A DNA stretch of 64,000 bases from Conus ventricosus (GCA_018398815.1 CM031622.1:18173914-18237913); one strand, 5' to 3'. Numbered from the stretch's first letter, positions 21,160-30,985 are shown. Numbers and translations are program-made. The notes: generated by a model from the sequence alone, not told the origin.

Positions 21160-22331
21160 CCCAACTATTAAGAGAACTAATGCCCATAAGTGCTCGGCCA
21201 TAAAGCCAACTACTTTGCCTGCAGTAGACAAAAGCCAGCTAAGCCCTAATATACCTGGTAAAGCATCCACGGCTTTACCAGCTAATTTTTTTAATAAACT
21301 CGCAAGATGATCAAGCTGTTTTTTTTACCCATGATTTATCAGGTGGTGGTGATGGCGATGGAGGCACTGACCCGGACCACCGTCGCCTGTAATAGCCATC
21401 ACCAGTGTACTTATTGCAAATCCTAAAGCTGTTATAACGCTTGCTAATGTGACTCCCTGCTCTCTAAACAGTGTTCGTATTCGTTCTGCTAGTGTCGTGT
21501 CTTCATATAAAATTTTTCGATAGTTTCTCTTATTCTGGTTGCTTGAGATCGTAATTGATCTCGGATAGTAGACCCCTCTTTTAGTATTGCTGATTTTTCT
21601 TCTTCAAGATCTTTTAGTCTTTGGGTTATTCTTTCTTTAATATCAGGCTTTAAGTTGGCGTCATCAGCCTCAGCGAGTTTTTTTTTTTCTCTCTTTCTAT
21701 ATGCTCATCTAGTTCATCCATTTTTGCTAACAGTTTTTTTAATTTGTCTTTGAGGGCTTTCAAAGAACGACCACGGTATTTTATTTCTTCTATGGGTAGC
21801 GCGGATCGTGAATAGTTTTTAATGCTGTTTCTTCTGAAAAACTGGTTTCTGCTTCTATTATTTTGTCTGCTTCTATTATTTTGTCTGCTGTCTGACTTAA
21901 ATCTGGAAGTTCCACGTTTTGTATTTGGCTATCTGTCGGGAATTCCTGGCGTGTGTTGTGAAGTTTAGAAACGGCCTCCGCCCTTAATTTCGGTTTAACA
22001 ATGTGAAGGCGATTTCGTTCGCCCCACTTTAAGTCTTTGTCTAATTGTTTCCATGCCCACAAACTTTGATGGGTCTCGTTTATCTGTAAGCGGAACACGC
22101 TGTCCTTCATCGTTTTTCACATACAAATGGCCGCCTTTTGTTCAAAATCATCAGGGCTATAAATTCGGGAGGTTCTATACCTAAACTTCTATAAAATGAT
22201 TTGACCTTAGGTTCTGTTAATTCATGCCACATTGAGGCCGCTGAGCGATGCTGTGTCAAAGGAGTCATTTCACTCATGTCGTCTTCAGGATCAAAAACAC
22301 CATAATCTTCTTAACCTCCAATGCCTGCCAT
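21130..22331 (-). pseudogene. Coiled-coil membrane protein E, copy 2
   Basis: About 390 codons from an ATG at 22331 to a TAA at 21130-21132. Order: acidic N-terminus (YGVFDPEDDMSE), a middle region (22110-21790 open), a long charged coiled coil (KERITQRLKDLEEEKS near 21620), a conserved segment TLFREQGVTLASV leading into a first hydrophobic span, a proline-rich linker (PSPPPDK), an amphipathic K/L/A helix, and a C-terminal membrane span. There are at least three frame breaks, including a stop seven codons after the ATG. The amphipathic-plus-membrane design recalls membrane-active minor capsid proteins of adenovirus-like viruses, but that is analogy only. Confidence 0.6.
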
Positions 22332-22370
22332 ATTTTTAAATAATTAACTTTTTATTTTGTTTTATAAAAA
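22332..22370. promoter_or_regulatory. Bidirectional promoter between E and capsid-like gene
   Basis: Only 39 bp separate the divergent starts of gene E (22331) and the capsid-like gene (22371). The spacer is almost pure A/T and contains TTTTATAAAAA just before the plus-strand ATG, a TATA-like box too close to act at the usual distance unless transcripts are nearly leaderless. Confidence 0.45.
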
Positions 22371-23644
22371 ATGTCACAAGCATATGGCTCGATTCTTGAC
22401 CCGTATAGAAAGCTGAAAGAGCCCTTTGGCGTGAAGGGAAATAAACGGAATATTACTGTTCCAAATAATCCGTCTACTATTGATGCGGATCAAATTCTTA
22501 CTGTCAGATTTCCAGACCTAGGAGCGGATGAAATGATTGTGCCAGGCTCTGCGCGACTTACTTTCAAAATAGACCTCGCTTCAACAACAGACCCAACCAG
22601 AACAGTTGTCCAGAATCTAGGCCGGGCAATCGTTAAGAAAATTTCTATAAAACTTGAGGGGCAAGAAATATTTTCTTTACACAATGCAGACATATTTTTA
22701 ACCTATTCTGATCTATGGCTAACCGCGAATGAAAGGGATGATCTTGCGTTTCAAGGAATTGACAATGAAGAAGCACTAAAACTTAGAATAAACGCCGAAC
22801 TCGACGCAAATGTTAAAAGCAGCAAAAAGTCTTTAGCTCTAAATTTTGCGTATGGGAATCGCTTTTCCATTCCCTTAGATTTTGAGTTGTTAAAAGCGCA
22901 TGCCCCATACTTTCAAGGAGCATTACAAGACAGACTGTCATACGAACTAACTTTTAACGAATACAAACGTGTTATCAGATCAACAGACACCGAAGCAAAG
23001 TACAGCATTTCTGACATCTCGTTAGAGTTTGATGTTGTTAGCAACTCTAATTTAGCAACCCTGATTAGGCAACAATATCAGTCACAATTAGTAATATATT
23101 ACGAAGCAGTGCGCCATCATTCAACATATCCTAAAAGCAGGGCAGACGCTATATGGAATTTTAATCTTAGTGTCGCAGTAAAATCGCTTAAAGGTATTTT
23201 ATTGCTGTGTGAAGATGAAGAACCATTCGCAAGAGCAAGTGAAAAGTTTTTTAATCCAAAAATAACGAAAGTACAATGTTCGATTGATGGTAGTCCTAAC
23301 CAAATCTATGCTAGCGGGCTTAGACCTTATCAGCATTTGACGAAATAAGAAAATTGTTTGGGGGTGGGGGTAGAAGTCCAACAGCAGACCTTGTGTCTAA
23401 AGATCTACACCTTCACAGTGTTAGGCTTGACGATTATTTAACAACAAAATACAGTTTATGGATTGACCTAAGGTCAACAGAGGATAATCAGTTGTATGGA
23501 AGTGGGAGAAAAGTTATAGACGTAATAAACATTCAAATTGAGAAAGAAAAAGATGCTGATAAACCACTTAAAGTACATTTGTTTTTATTAATTGATTCAC
23601 AGCTGAACATTGAAGATAACAGATTTAAAGATATAGTATACTAA
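22371..23644 (+). CDS. Probable double-jelly-roll major capsid protein
   Basis: About 424 codons with a single frame break near 23335-23350, so coding is close to intact. The first 325 codons are open and the last 97 lie in another frame (23354-23644). The N-terminal half has VPGSARLTFKIDL and VVQNLGRAIVKKISIKLEGQ, the strand pattern of jelly-roll capsid proteins of Polintons, and the C-terminal half has LWIDLRSTEDNQLYGSGRK and VHLFLLIDSQLN. Length is slightly short for Polinton capsid proteins (about 450-600). It would form the outer virion shell. The assignment rests on strand pattern, length and gene context; a structure prediction would settle it. The break sits in a region with G runs and could be a sequencing error. 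Confidence 0.65.
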
Positions 23645-23669
23645 ATTATTTTTTCATTTTTAAAAAAGC

Positions 23670-24302
23670 ATGTCTGTTGACGATAAACGTCAAAAGTACC
23701 TACAACGCCAGAGTCGCCAAAAGAAGAGATAGTAGAAACCCCTGAAGTAAAAACCTTCAGATTAACAAACATTACACAAATGCAACAAAAACTAGAGCAG
23801 GACCTTTCAAAATACAGCAAAACCAAACGAAGGTATTCTGCTGCTTAATGCTGTTACCTATGTTAATACTGGAGCATCGACTATTAGTGCTGCATCGGCA
23901 GGAACAAGTGTAGGCCTCTTAGCATCGGGCATAGGCGCACCGGCAGCTTTGCCTCTAGGCAGTTTGTCTTTAGCTCTGGTCTGTGTTCATTAGCTGTAAG
24001 TGCGGCGGGCAAAAAATTAAAAAAATAAACTCCAAAAGCACACAGCTATGGTTCAACTAATAACAGCTAAACTTAGTTCCTTCAATCTGATAATAAATAA
24101 AGCACTAGCTGACTCAAACATCACGGATGAAGAATTTAGTCGTTTACAGGATGATTTTGGTGACTATAAAAGGCAAAAGTTTGATCTTCAAAAAAAGGCG
24201 AGGGCAAGTTTTTCTCAACAGCCAGACGCCGAGCAGATAAAAAAGGAATGCTTAAAAAAAGTAAACGAAACATTAAACTCTGCTCTAAACAGCTCACATT
24301 AA
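23670..24302 (+). pseudogene. Gly/Ala-rich membrane protein F
   Basis: About 205 codons starting at ATG 23670 (MSVDDKRQKYLQRQ). The middle has an alanine/glycine/serine-rich hydrophobic stretch (TISAASAGTSVGLLASGIGA, 23880-23950), likely a hairpin membrane insertion. A charged helical tail is open from 24048 to 24302 (ITDEEFSRLQDDFGDYKRQK). Two or three indels split the frame before 24048. Located between the capsid-like gene and the polymerase on the same strand, 25 bp after the capsid stop. Function unknown. Confidence 0.55.
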
Positions 24303-24376
24303 CAACCCCAAAGGGCGTTTATACTTTAGTTTATGAGTCCAAGCACAAAAAGACCGTTGATATTGATTTGGATTAA
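24248..24376 (+). CDS. Small basic overlapping ORF
   Basis: A 42-codon frame starts at ATG 24248 inside the 3' end of gene F, in a different frame, and ends at TAA 24374-24376. Its N-terminus is very basic (MLKKSKRNIKLCSKQ) and the rest looks like ordinary protein (GVYTLVYESKHKKTVDIDLD). It may be a separate tiny DNA-binding or core-type protein, or simply the C-terminus of gene F reached through a frame change. Comparison across related elements would decide. Confidence 0.4.
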   Translation: MLKKSKRNIKLCSKQLTLTTPKGVYTLVYESKHKKTVDIDLD

Positions 24377-24422
24377 TTTTTTTTAATTAAAATAAATATT
24401 TTGAGTTAAAAAGAAACTCAGT

Positions 24423-27400
24423 ATGGATAAGATATATGAAGGTCCAGATGAATTGTTTGAAGCAATGCGTAAGGAAGAAGATTTATCAAGAGCACTGAAT
24501 GATATTGATTTAGAAGTCATTGATCCAGCAAACGTACGGGCAAGTGTTGTGCATGCTATTTCTCAAGTTCCAGGTAAACTAACAATAGACCCCCCAGTTA
24601 AAGTACAGTTAGCTGTTTTAATTGACTATGTAACAATAAATGAAGAAAATCTAGATGTCTGGGTCTCAACTAAACAACAGGTTATTCTTTCTCGTAATGA
24701 CTTAACGCCCGGTTGGGCAGACCAACTGCTTACACAGTTTGATGTGTCGCTGAAGAAGCTAAAATGAGAGGCTCTGGTTGGTCAGAGGACGGAGTCTTAG
24801 AGATCAGATTAAAACAGGCTAAGTATGAGCCGATCGTAGGCAAGGCTTACATTCCACTACCTCCAGCATTAGTCGCAAAAAGAGCAGTTCTAAACATAAA
24901 GAATTCAGACAACAAATGTTTTATGTGGTGTGTTCTTGCAAGGCTGCATCACGTTGCTAAAAACGCAGAGAGAGTATCTAACTATGAACCTTACACTAAT
25001 GATCTTAACTTTAGTGGAATATCCTTTCCCGTTAGCGTGGATTCCATTGATCAGTTTGAAGAACAAAACAAACCAATAACTGTTAATGTCTACACATGGG
25101 ATGAGGAAACAAATCTACAGCCTATTAAAGCGTCCAAGAACAGTCCAACGATTGGCGAGCCAGACAAAAGCCATGTTGACTTACTACTGATGCTTTCACC
25201 AGCGGGGCTACCGCATTACACATTGATACGCACAATGAGTAAACTAATGCAGCATGCTTCAAAGAATGGGCATAAACAAGAATTCTGTAGAAAATGTTTA
25301 ACAAGAATGCCATCTGCTCAAGCCGCAAGCGAACATAAGAAACATTGTATCGGCCCAGTTGACTGTAATACGGAACTAATTACGCCCCCACCCGAATCTA
25401 AAGTTAGTTTTAAGAACTGGAAACGGATGCAAACGAGCCCATATGTTGTTTACGCAGACTTCGAATCACTCATTGTTTCTTATGAGGGACCAACCCCACA
25501 GAAACGTCCAAAAACAGACTTTGTGAGTAATCACCAGATTTGTTCATTTGCTTTCATTGTCGTCAGATCGGATGGCGCTCATTCAACGCCAGAATTATAC
25601 AGAGGACCAAATGCGGCTAGAAGATTTTTACAGCGCATGCAGCAAGTGCGTAATGATTGTTCTAATAATCTGAATTTATCTGAAATCATGATGACGCCTG
25701 AAGACCAACAGCAGTATGACTCAGCCACACATTGTTGGATTTGCGGTTTAGGCCTCTCATCAGACGTAGCGAATCCGACAGTAAGAGACCATAATCACAT
25801 TAGTGGGAAGTTCAGAGGAGCAGCGCACAGAAAATGCAATCTTCAACTAACGTTTGACCCAAAGACATGGAAGCTGCCTGTATTCTTTCACAACTTGCGA
25901 GGTTATGACTCTCACCTTATAATGCAAGCAGTAACCAGCGCCTTCAGGGTAGCATGCATTGCACAGTCATCAGAAAAGTACATGTGTTTCACTTTAAATA
26001 ACATGTCTTTTTTATGACTCTATGCAACACATGATGGGTTCATTAGAGTCACTGGCTATGTCCTTAAAGTCCTGCCCAATAACGGAAGAATATTTTGACC
26101 CAACTCTCGTTAGAAAGGGCGTTTACCCTTATGAGTACATGAACAGTTGGGAAAGGTTTGATGAAGATACACTTCCTCCTAAAGGCGCGTTCTTTTCTAG
26201 TCTTAGAGGAAAGGACATCAGCGATTTTGATTACCAGCATGCTCAAGAAGCATGGCAGAAGTTAGATTGTAAAACGATGGGAGACTATCATGACTCATAC
26301 TTGATGGCTGATGTTTGTTTGTTGGCGGATATTTTGAAAATTATAGAAAGACCTGCATGAAACATTATAGCCTGGATCCTGCGCATTACATTTCTGCGCC
26401 TGGGATGAGCTGGGACGCTTTCTTAAAGTTTACTGGAGTACAAATTGATTTATTGTCTGACCTACCAATGATTCAGATGATTGAAAACGGATTGCGCGGA
26501 GGAATTAGTATGGCGTCGCACCATTACTGTAAAGCAAACAACAAATACTTGGACGACTATGATCCGAGTAAAAGGTCTAACTATCTCATGTATTTAGATG
26601 CAAACAATCTGTATGGATGGGCAATGGCGCAATCACTTCCGTTACGCAACTTTAAAATGCACACAAGCGTCGATCCGAAAAACATTCAAAAGGCATTAAA
26701 GTGGTTGAACAGTTTAAACGCCTGATCAGCAGCGTGGATACATTCTAGAAGTTGACTTAGAATATCCTCAGGAACTCCATGACCTGCATAATGACCATCC
26801 ATTAGCAGCAGAAAGTCTAAAGATGGCAAAAACAGAGCCGCCTAAACTTGTGCCTAATCTTCGAGGCAAAAAAAATTATGTCTGTCATTACAGACTTCTA
26901 CAATTTTATTTAAGACATGGTTTGAAGTTGAGAGCAGTTCATCGTATAATTGCTTTTGATCAAGAACAGTTCATGAAACCATACATCATGAAGAACACTG
27001 ATCTTAGAACTAAATCCACAGATGCTTCAGAAAAAGACTTTTTCAAGTTAATGAACAACAGCTGTTTTGGAAAGACTATGGAGAATCCGCACAAGCGCAA
27101 AGATGTCAGATTGGTCACCAAAGAGAAAGAGGCAATTAAGCTAACTTCAAAACCTAATTACAGGACTTTAGAAGATTTCATGATCAGCTTTTTGGCATAA
27201 TAATGAAAAAAAAGAAAGTCAAATTGGACAAACCTGTATTTATTGGGTTTACCGTTTTAGAATTATCAAAGCTTTTAATGTTAGAGTTTCTTTATGACTA
27301 CTTTAAACCCTTGTATCCAGAGTCCAAAGTACTTTACACAGATACAGATAGTTTTGTTATAGATATCCCTACTGAAGACATCTATAAAGACATGGAAATA

Positions 27401-27824
27401 GAAGTGGCTAAAGGGCATGCAGGATGGTACGACACGTCCGATTACCCTAAAGAATCGCCTTTACATTCAATTACTAACAAGGTTTTAGGAAAGATGAAGG
27501 ATGAATTATCTGGAAAGGTGATTAAGGAGTTTATTGGTTTAAGATCGAAAATGTACAGTATTTTGAGCCAGGAGAAAAATCATTAAGAAAGCACAAAGGA
27601 ATATCTCGCAGTGTTGTGCAGTCAAACATATCGCATGACAACTACAAAGAGCATTGTTTGACAATAAGACTTTTCATCATAACACGTAAAAACTACGATC
27701 TAATCTACATGAGATCAACACAACTGTTGTAACAAAGAAGTCATTAGATAGAACAAACACTAAACGAGTATTTGTTAAACCAGAGTTTTCATATGCAATT
27801 GGGCATTGGAGAACCGTAAATTAA
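24423..27824 (+). pseudogene. Family B DNA polymerase (protein-primed type) with HNH-like insert
   Basis: About 1,130 codons. ATG at 24423; the first 115 codons form an N-terminal domain whose frame breaks at the ATGA junction (24764-24767), so the 24764 ATG is probably internal. Exonuclease motifs: VYADFESL (Exo I, about 25446), FHNLRGYDSHL (Exo II, about 25885) and YHDSYLMADVCLLAD (Exo III, about 26288). Between Exo I and Exo II lies a zinc/HNH-like module: CWICGLG ... VRDHNHISGKFRGAAHRKCN (25735-25845), like endonuclease VII folds. Polymerase motifs: YLDANNLYGWAM (A, about 26597), KLMNNSCFGKTME (B, about 27047) and YTDTDSF (C, about 27337). The C-terminus ends HWRTVN. At least six one-base breaks occur (near 24765, 26013, 26340, 26722, 27190, 27560), several at homopolymers, while every key motif is intact. 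It would copy the element genome. Confidence 0.85.
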
Positions 27825-27906
27825 TTAAAGCGGAACTGTGTCTGGCGGGATTATCTGCAGTTCTTCTTTCACAAAAGATCTTTGAGGAGCTGGTTTTTTT
27901 GTTGTG

Positions 27907-28774
27907 TCAGTTTCTCGTAAATAATACACGGGCGGATTCATTTTTACAATTCTTTTTTATTTCATATGGATCAACACTCCAAACTGGATCGGTTGCCCTA
28001 ATGCGAGTGTCCCCTTCTGCTTCCCCCGGTAAATAAAGGTACCTTACTTTTAAACCAAACGGTAATAGTTTGCTGGATGAAGACTCTCCTTCAACAACAT
28101 TTATTGTTTGTTTTTTGATTGCTTGTACTGGTTTTAGCCCTTTAAATTCTTCATTATTCATTGCGCGCAAAACTGAGGGCAGTCTTCTAACCCATTCTGT
28201 GTTGCGAGAATTGTCAATCAGCTCTCTATGATACTGGTAGAAAAAAAGTCTTTCAGCTAACTGTTTGTTAAAGTTTTCAACTAAAGCCTGTGATCTGTGA
28301 ACTCCTGGAATGCCTCTTTAATAGTAACTCTATGTTTTAAACAATAATTGATTCACTTGTCCTTTAAATTCTTTTCCATCATCGACTTGAATCATGCGAG
28401 GATAAGTTAGCGGGCCTCGTTGGTATATTAGTTGTATGGCAACAGCAACAGCAGAAGCACTCTTTTGTGTTAATGGTTCCGCGTCTTTGTATCTTGAAGC
28501 TATGTCAATGACTGTGAGTGCGTACTTAAATCTTTTTCGTCTGATCGTATCATGGGGTAAATATAGAAGGTCCATTTGATGGGTGTCGTTCGGTATTGTA
28601 TTTACAAAGTGCGGCCTCTGTATTCGCCTAGGTGCAGGTAAATAAATTTGCCAAATTGCTTGTTAGATAACCATTCTTTTGCTGCTTGTTCACTAACACC
28701 CGCTGCTTGACTTAGCTTTTTATTGCCGTGATTCCCTTCCAATATCCTTTGGGTGAATAATAGATTTTGTTCAT
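27907..28774 (-). pseudogene. Retroviral-type (rve) integrase
   Basis: About 290 codons, ATG at 28774, final open segment ending at 27907. The N-terminal part (IYYSPKGYWKGITAIKKLSQ) resembles the helical leader of Polinton integrases. The core shows ALTVIDIASRYKDAEPL (first D, near 28505), MIQVDDGKEFKG (second D, near 28375) and SQALVENFNKQLAE (E, near 28278). The C-terminal tail has a chromo/SH3-like basic-aromatic stretch (VRYLYLPGEAEG). Breaks lie near 28600 and 28320. It would join element ends to host DNA with short target duplications. It points toward the polymerase, tail to tail, with about 80 bp between. Confidence 0.8.
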
Positions 28775-28781
28775 TTTTTAT

Positions 28782-29189
28782 TCAGCCAATATTATGCGCA
28801 ACAAAATACACAACGGTCATGCCAAAGACAATAAAAACGATTTCTTGCATCTTTTGTTTTTCTGATGTTTGATAAAAGTCACTGAATTTTGGTGGGGGCA
28901 ATGTCTCGATTGGTTTGCCTGTTACAAGATAATATTCTTTTATTGCTTGATCAACATTTTTAAATGTGTAAGCTGCATGTCCCTGTTTTTTCAGAGTATC
29001 GTTAATGAAATCTAACTGTTCAATTCTCTGCTTTTCATAGCGATCTTGTGCTGCAGCTAGTTGCTCCACAGCTTTGTTATGTCTTTTTCTCTCACCGTCG
29101 TCCCGTAGTTTACTAAATGCGTAATTACTTCCGCTAAAAGCAAGCGCATTCACCACAGCGCCACCTATCATCATTACGAGTGAAGCCAT
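28782..29189 (-). CDS. Two-span membrane protein G
   Basis: An unbroken 135-codon frame, ATG 29189 to TGA 28782. The N-terminus is hydrophobic (SLVMMIGGAVVNALAF), the middle is a charged helical region (KRHNKAVEQLAAAQDRYEKQ), then FSDFYQTSEKQKMQ and a C-terminal span (IVFIVFGMTVVYFVA). Likely an integral membrane protein with both ends in the bilayer. Its stop is 7 bp before the integrase ATG, so the two are co-transcribed in the minus block. Family function not known to me. Confidence 0.7.
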   Translation of the reverse strand: MASLVMMIGGAVVNALAFSGSNYAFSKLRDDGERKRHNKAVEQLAAAQDRYEKQRIEQLDFINDTLKKQGHAAYTFKNVDQAIKEYYLVTGKPIETLPPPKFSDFYQTSEKQKMQEIVFIVFGMTVVYFVAHNIG

Positions 29190-29213
29190 TTTTATAAATG
29201 TATTTTTTTAATT

Positions 29214-29446
29214 TTACATATCAATACTGTCAGGAATTATTTTTTGCTTAACTAGAAAATCTTTCGTAGCGAACGAAGCTGCAATGATAGCAATTAGCTT
29301 TGCTGAATCCTCAAAGTCTAGTTTGCCAAGATCTGCTGGCTTTAATTTTTAACAAGCTTTTACCAAGCATCGTGTATCCTACACTTAGACCTCCAATAAC
29401 AGCAGAATGGTATACAAGATTGGCAACATGTTTTTTCGGCGCTCAT
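29214..29446 (-). pseudogene. Small membrane protein H
   Basis: About 76 codons from ATG 29446 (MSAEK) to TAA 29214-29216 (ending IPDSIDM). It has a hydrophobic first part (HSAVIGGLSVGYTMLG) and a second hydrophobic helix rich in alanine (KLIAIIAASFA). One or two indels near 29345-29350 and 29440 break the frame. It heads the minus block H-G-integrase. Function unknown. Confidence 0.5.
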
Positions 29447-29479
29447 TTTAAAAAATAAATAATTATAATTAATAAAAAC
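29447..29479. promoter_or_regulatory. AT-only bidirectional spacer between H and I
   Basis: The 33 bp between the divergent starts of genes H (29446) and I (29480) are nearly all A/T (TTAAAAAATAAATAATTATA...), the same design as 22332-22370. Confidence 0.4.
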
Positions 29480-30006
29480 ATGAACACCGATGATCTATTA
29501 AACCTTCCTGAACTTATGATTACAAATGACCTGGTTGATGACCCAGCAATTATGTCCAAAAAGGAAAGGCTGTATTCTTTGGCAGCATGTGGAAAAACAA
29601 AACAGTTCCTCGGAAATGAATTCAGCATTGAACAGATTCAACAGATGTCGCCACAAGACATTATAAAGTATCATAACAGGTATGAAGCGCAACTAGGATC
29701 AAGAATGGTAAAAAGTGTCGGGCAAACGGTTCTTAGTTTGTACACTAAACTAGTCAGTAGATTTGCTCCCATTGATTCTGAACAAGATTTTATGTATGAT
29801 TTAAACGCAGGATCCAGTTTTTAACAAAGTCATTAGAGTCTCTAGGATGTGATCTATATTACAGATTTGGAACATTGTTATCACCGCTAATTATGGGATT
29901 AATTACTTTTAATCATATAGATTTTATTTCCCTTCAAAATGACCGAGCCAGAAAATCAGCAGAATCAGAATCAGAAAACATTGAATCAGGTGAAAGTGGT
30001 CACTAA
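29480..30006 (+). pseudogene. Conserved element protein I with C-terminal hydrophobic region
   Basis: About 175 codons; the first 114 are open (LLNLPELMITNDLVDDPAIM ... FSIEQIQQMSPQDIIKYHN). A one-base break in a T run at 29818 shifts the rest, which encodes a hydrophobic segment (LLSPLIMGLITFNHIDFISL) and a charged tail ending ESGESGH at TAA 30004-30006. Overlaps gene J. Function unknown. Confidence 0.55.
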
Positions 30007-30402
30007 AACACCTCATCCGGGACGCATTTGCGGCAGGAAAAAAATTAGCTGAGTGGAACAAACAAAAAAAAATTACAGTTACAATCACAGAATATAGCTC
30101 ATAATGAAAACATAAACGCCGCCAACAGTTGTTTCAATGCCGGCTATAAAAACACCAGAACAAGTTGATTCAAGGCCTACAGCACCAAAGCCTTCATGGA
30201 ATATTGAACTTAAAACTTTGTCATTTTTGGCGTCCTTGTTGCTGCTGGGGGCGGTTATTACGGTTATAAAATATAAAAACAGCAACACCAAGAACCAAAG
30301 TTTTCCAAACAATCTCAACCACTAAATACAAAAGACGAACACAACAGCACGCCAAAACCGCCAACAACAAAAGATCATTTTGATCCATTTCAGATGCAAT
30401 AA
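29939..30402 (+). pseudogene. Small single-span membrane protein J
   Basis: ATG 29939 lies inside gene I in another frame (68-bp overlap). N-terminus hydrophilic and glutamine-rich (MTEPENQQNQNQ), followed by a basic stretch (KTPHPGR), then after indels a hydrophobic glycine-rich segment (about 30220-30265) and a proline/lysine tail ending DHFDPFQMQ with TAA 30400-30402. The frame breaks near 30030 and several times up to 30280. Function unknown. Confidence 0.5.
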
Positions 30403-30446
30403 TATTTTAAGAACTTAATTTTAAAATTTTTTTGATAAAAATAGAT

Positions 30447-30683
30447 ATGGTGGATTATTATTTGTTTAAAATGATGGAGTCAATAAATAAAGACATGGAG
30501 TCTATAAAAAACATTTCCATAGACCAATTGTAATCAATGCGGTTGCTTACGATGTAAAACTTCATTAAGATCTATGCTAACCAATCTCACGCCAATGACA
30601 CTGAGCAAGACATCCTCGCCAATGACACGTTTTTTGAGGCGTGTGAGTATATTAGACATTTACTATTTAAGATAAAAACATAG
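30447..30683 (+). pseudogene. Small element protein K
   Basis: Begins MVDYYLFKMMESINKDMESI at 30447 and, after a stop and one or two frame changes, reads FFEACEYIRHLLFKIKT to TAG 30681-30683. About 78 codons, charged and amphipathic; function unknown. It is the last gene recognised before the right side turns into minisatellite. Confidence 0.4.
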
Positions 30684-30704
30684 ATTGTCTTGTTTTTTTG
30701 ATAA

Positions 30705-30985
30705 TTATAAGATAACTTAAATAAGAACTTGGTTGTACTTAGAGGATGACTAGTTATGATCTTAGGTTAACTTGGGTAAGAACTTGAGGTATGACTTGAG
30801 GACAACTTGAGTAAGACTTAAAAGTGACTTGGGGTGACTTGAGGATGACTTGAGTAAGAACTTAGAAGTAACTTGAGTAAGAACTTGTGGATGACTTGAG
30901 GATGACTTGAGGACAACTTGAGTAAGAACTTAGAAGTGACTTGGGGTAACTTGAGTTAAGAACTTAGAAGTAACTTGAGTGTGTG
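30705..30985. repeat. Minisatellite at right side of element copy 2
   Basis: Imperfect repeats built from ACTTGAGTAAGAACTTAGAA, GACTTGAGGATGACTTGAG and GACTTGGGGTGACTTGAG, period about 11-24 bp. It starts about 22 bp after the last element gene and occupies the place where a right terminal repeat would be expected. Confidence 0.85.

Larger units (their letters stand above)
17595..30700. mobile_element. Polinton-like integrated virus element, copy 2
   Basis: About 13 kb holding a compact set of at least 15 genes on both strands: packaging ATPase, capsid-like protein, family B polymerase with exonuclease motifs, retroviral-type integrase, and small membrane or coiled-coil proteins. ATPase, DJR-like capsid protein, PolB and integrase together define Polinton/Maverick-type elements, including adintovirus-like ones. 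I do not see an adenain-type protease. The left end is a foldback sequence; the right terminus is not identified and a minisatellite starts at about 30705. Target-site duplication and a matching right inverted repeat were not found. Many genes carry one-base frame breaks. Confidence 0.9.

Noticed and set aside
22490..22693. Minus-strand ORF inside the capsid-like gene
   Set aside because: Antisense shadow of a well-supported plus-strand frame.
24764..24767. ATGA overlap read as translational coupling between two genes
   Set aside because: The upstream frame ends where the polymerase N-terminal domain should continue, so a one-base break within one gene is more likely than two coupled genes.
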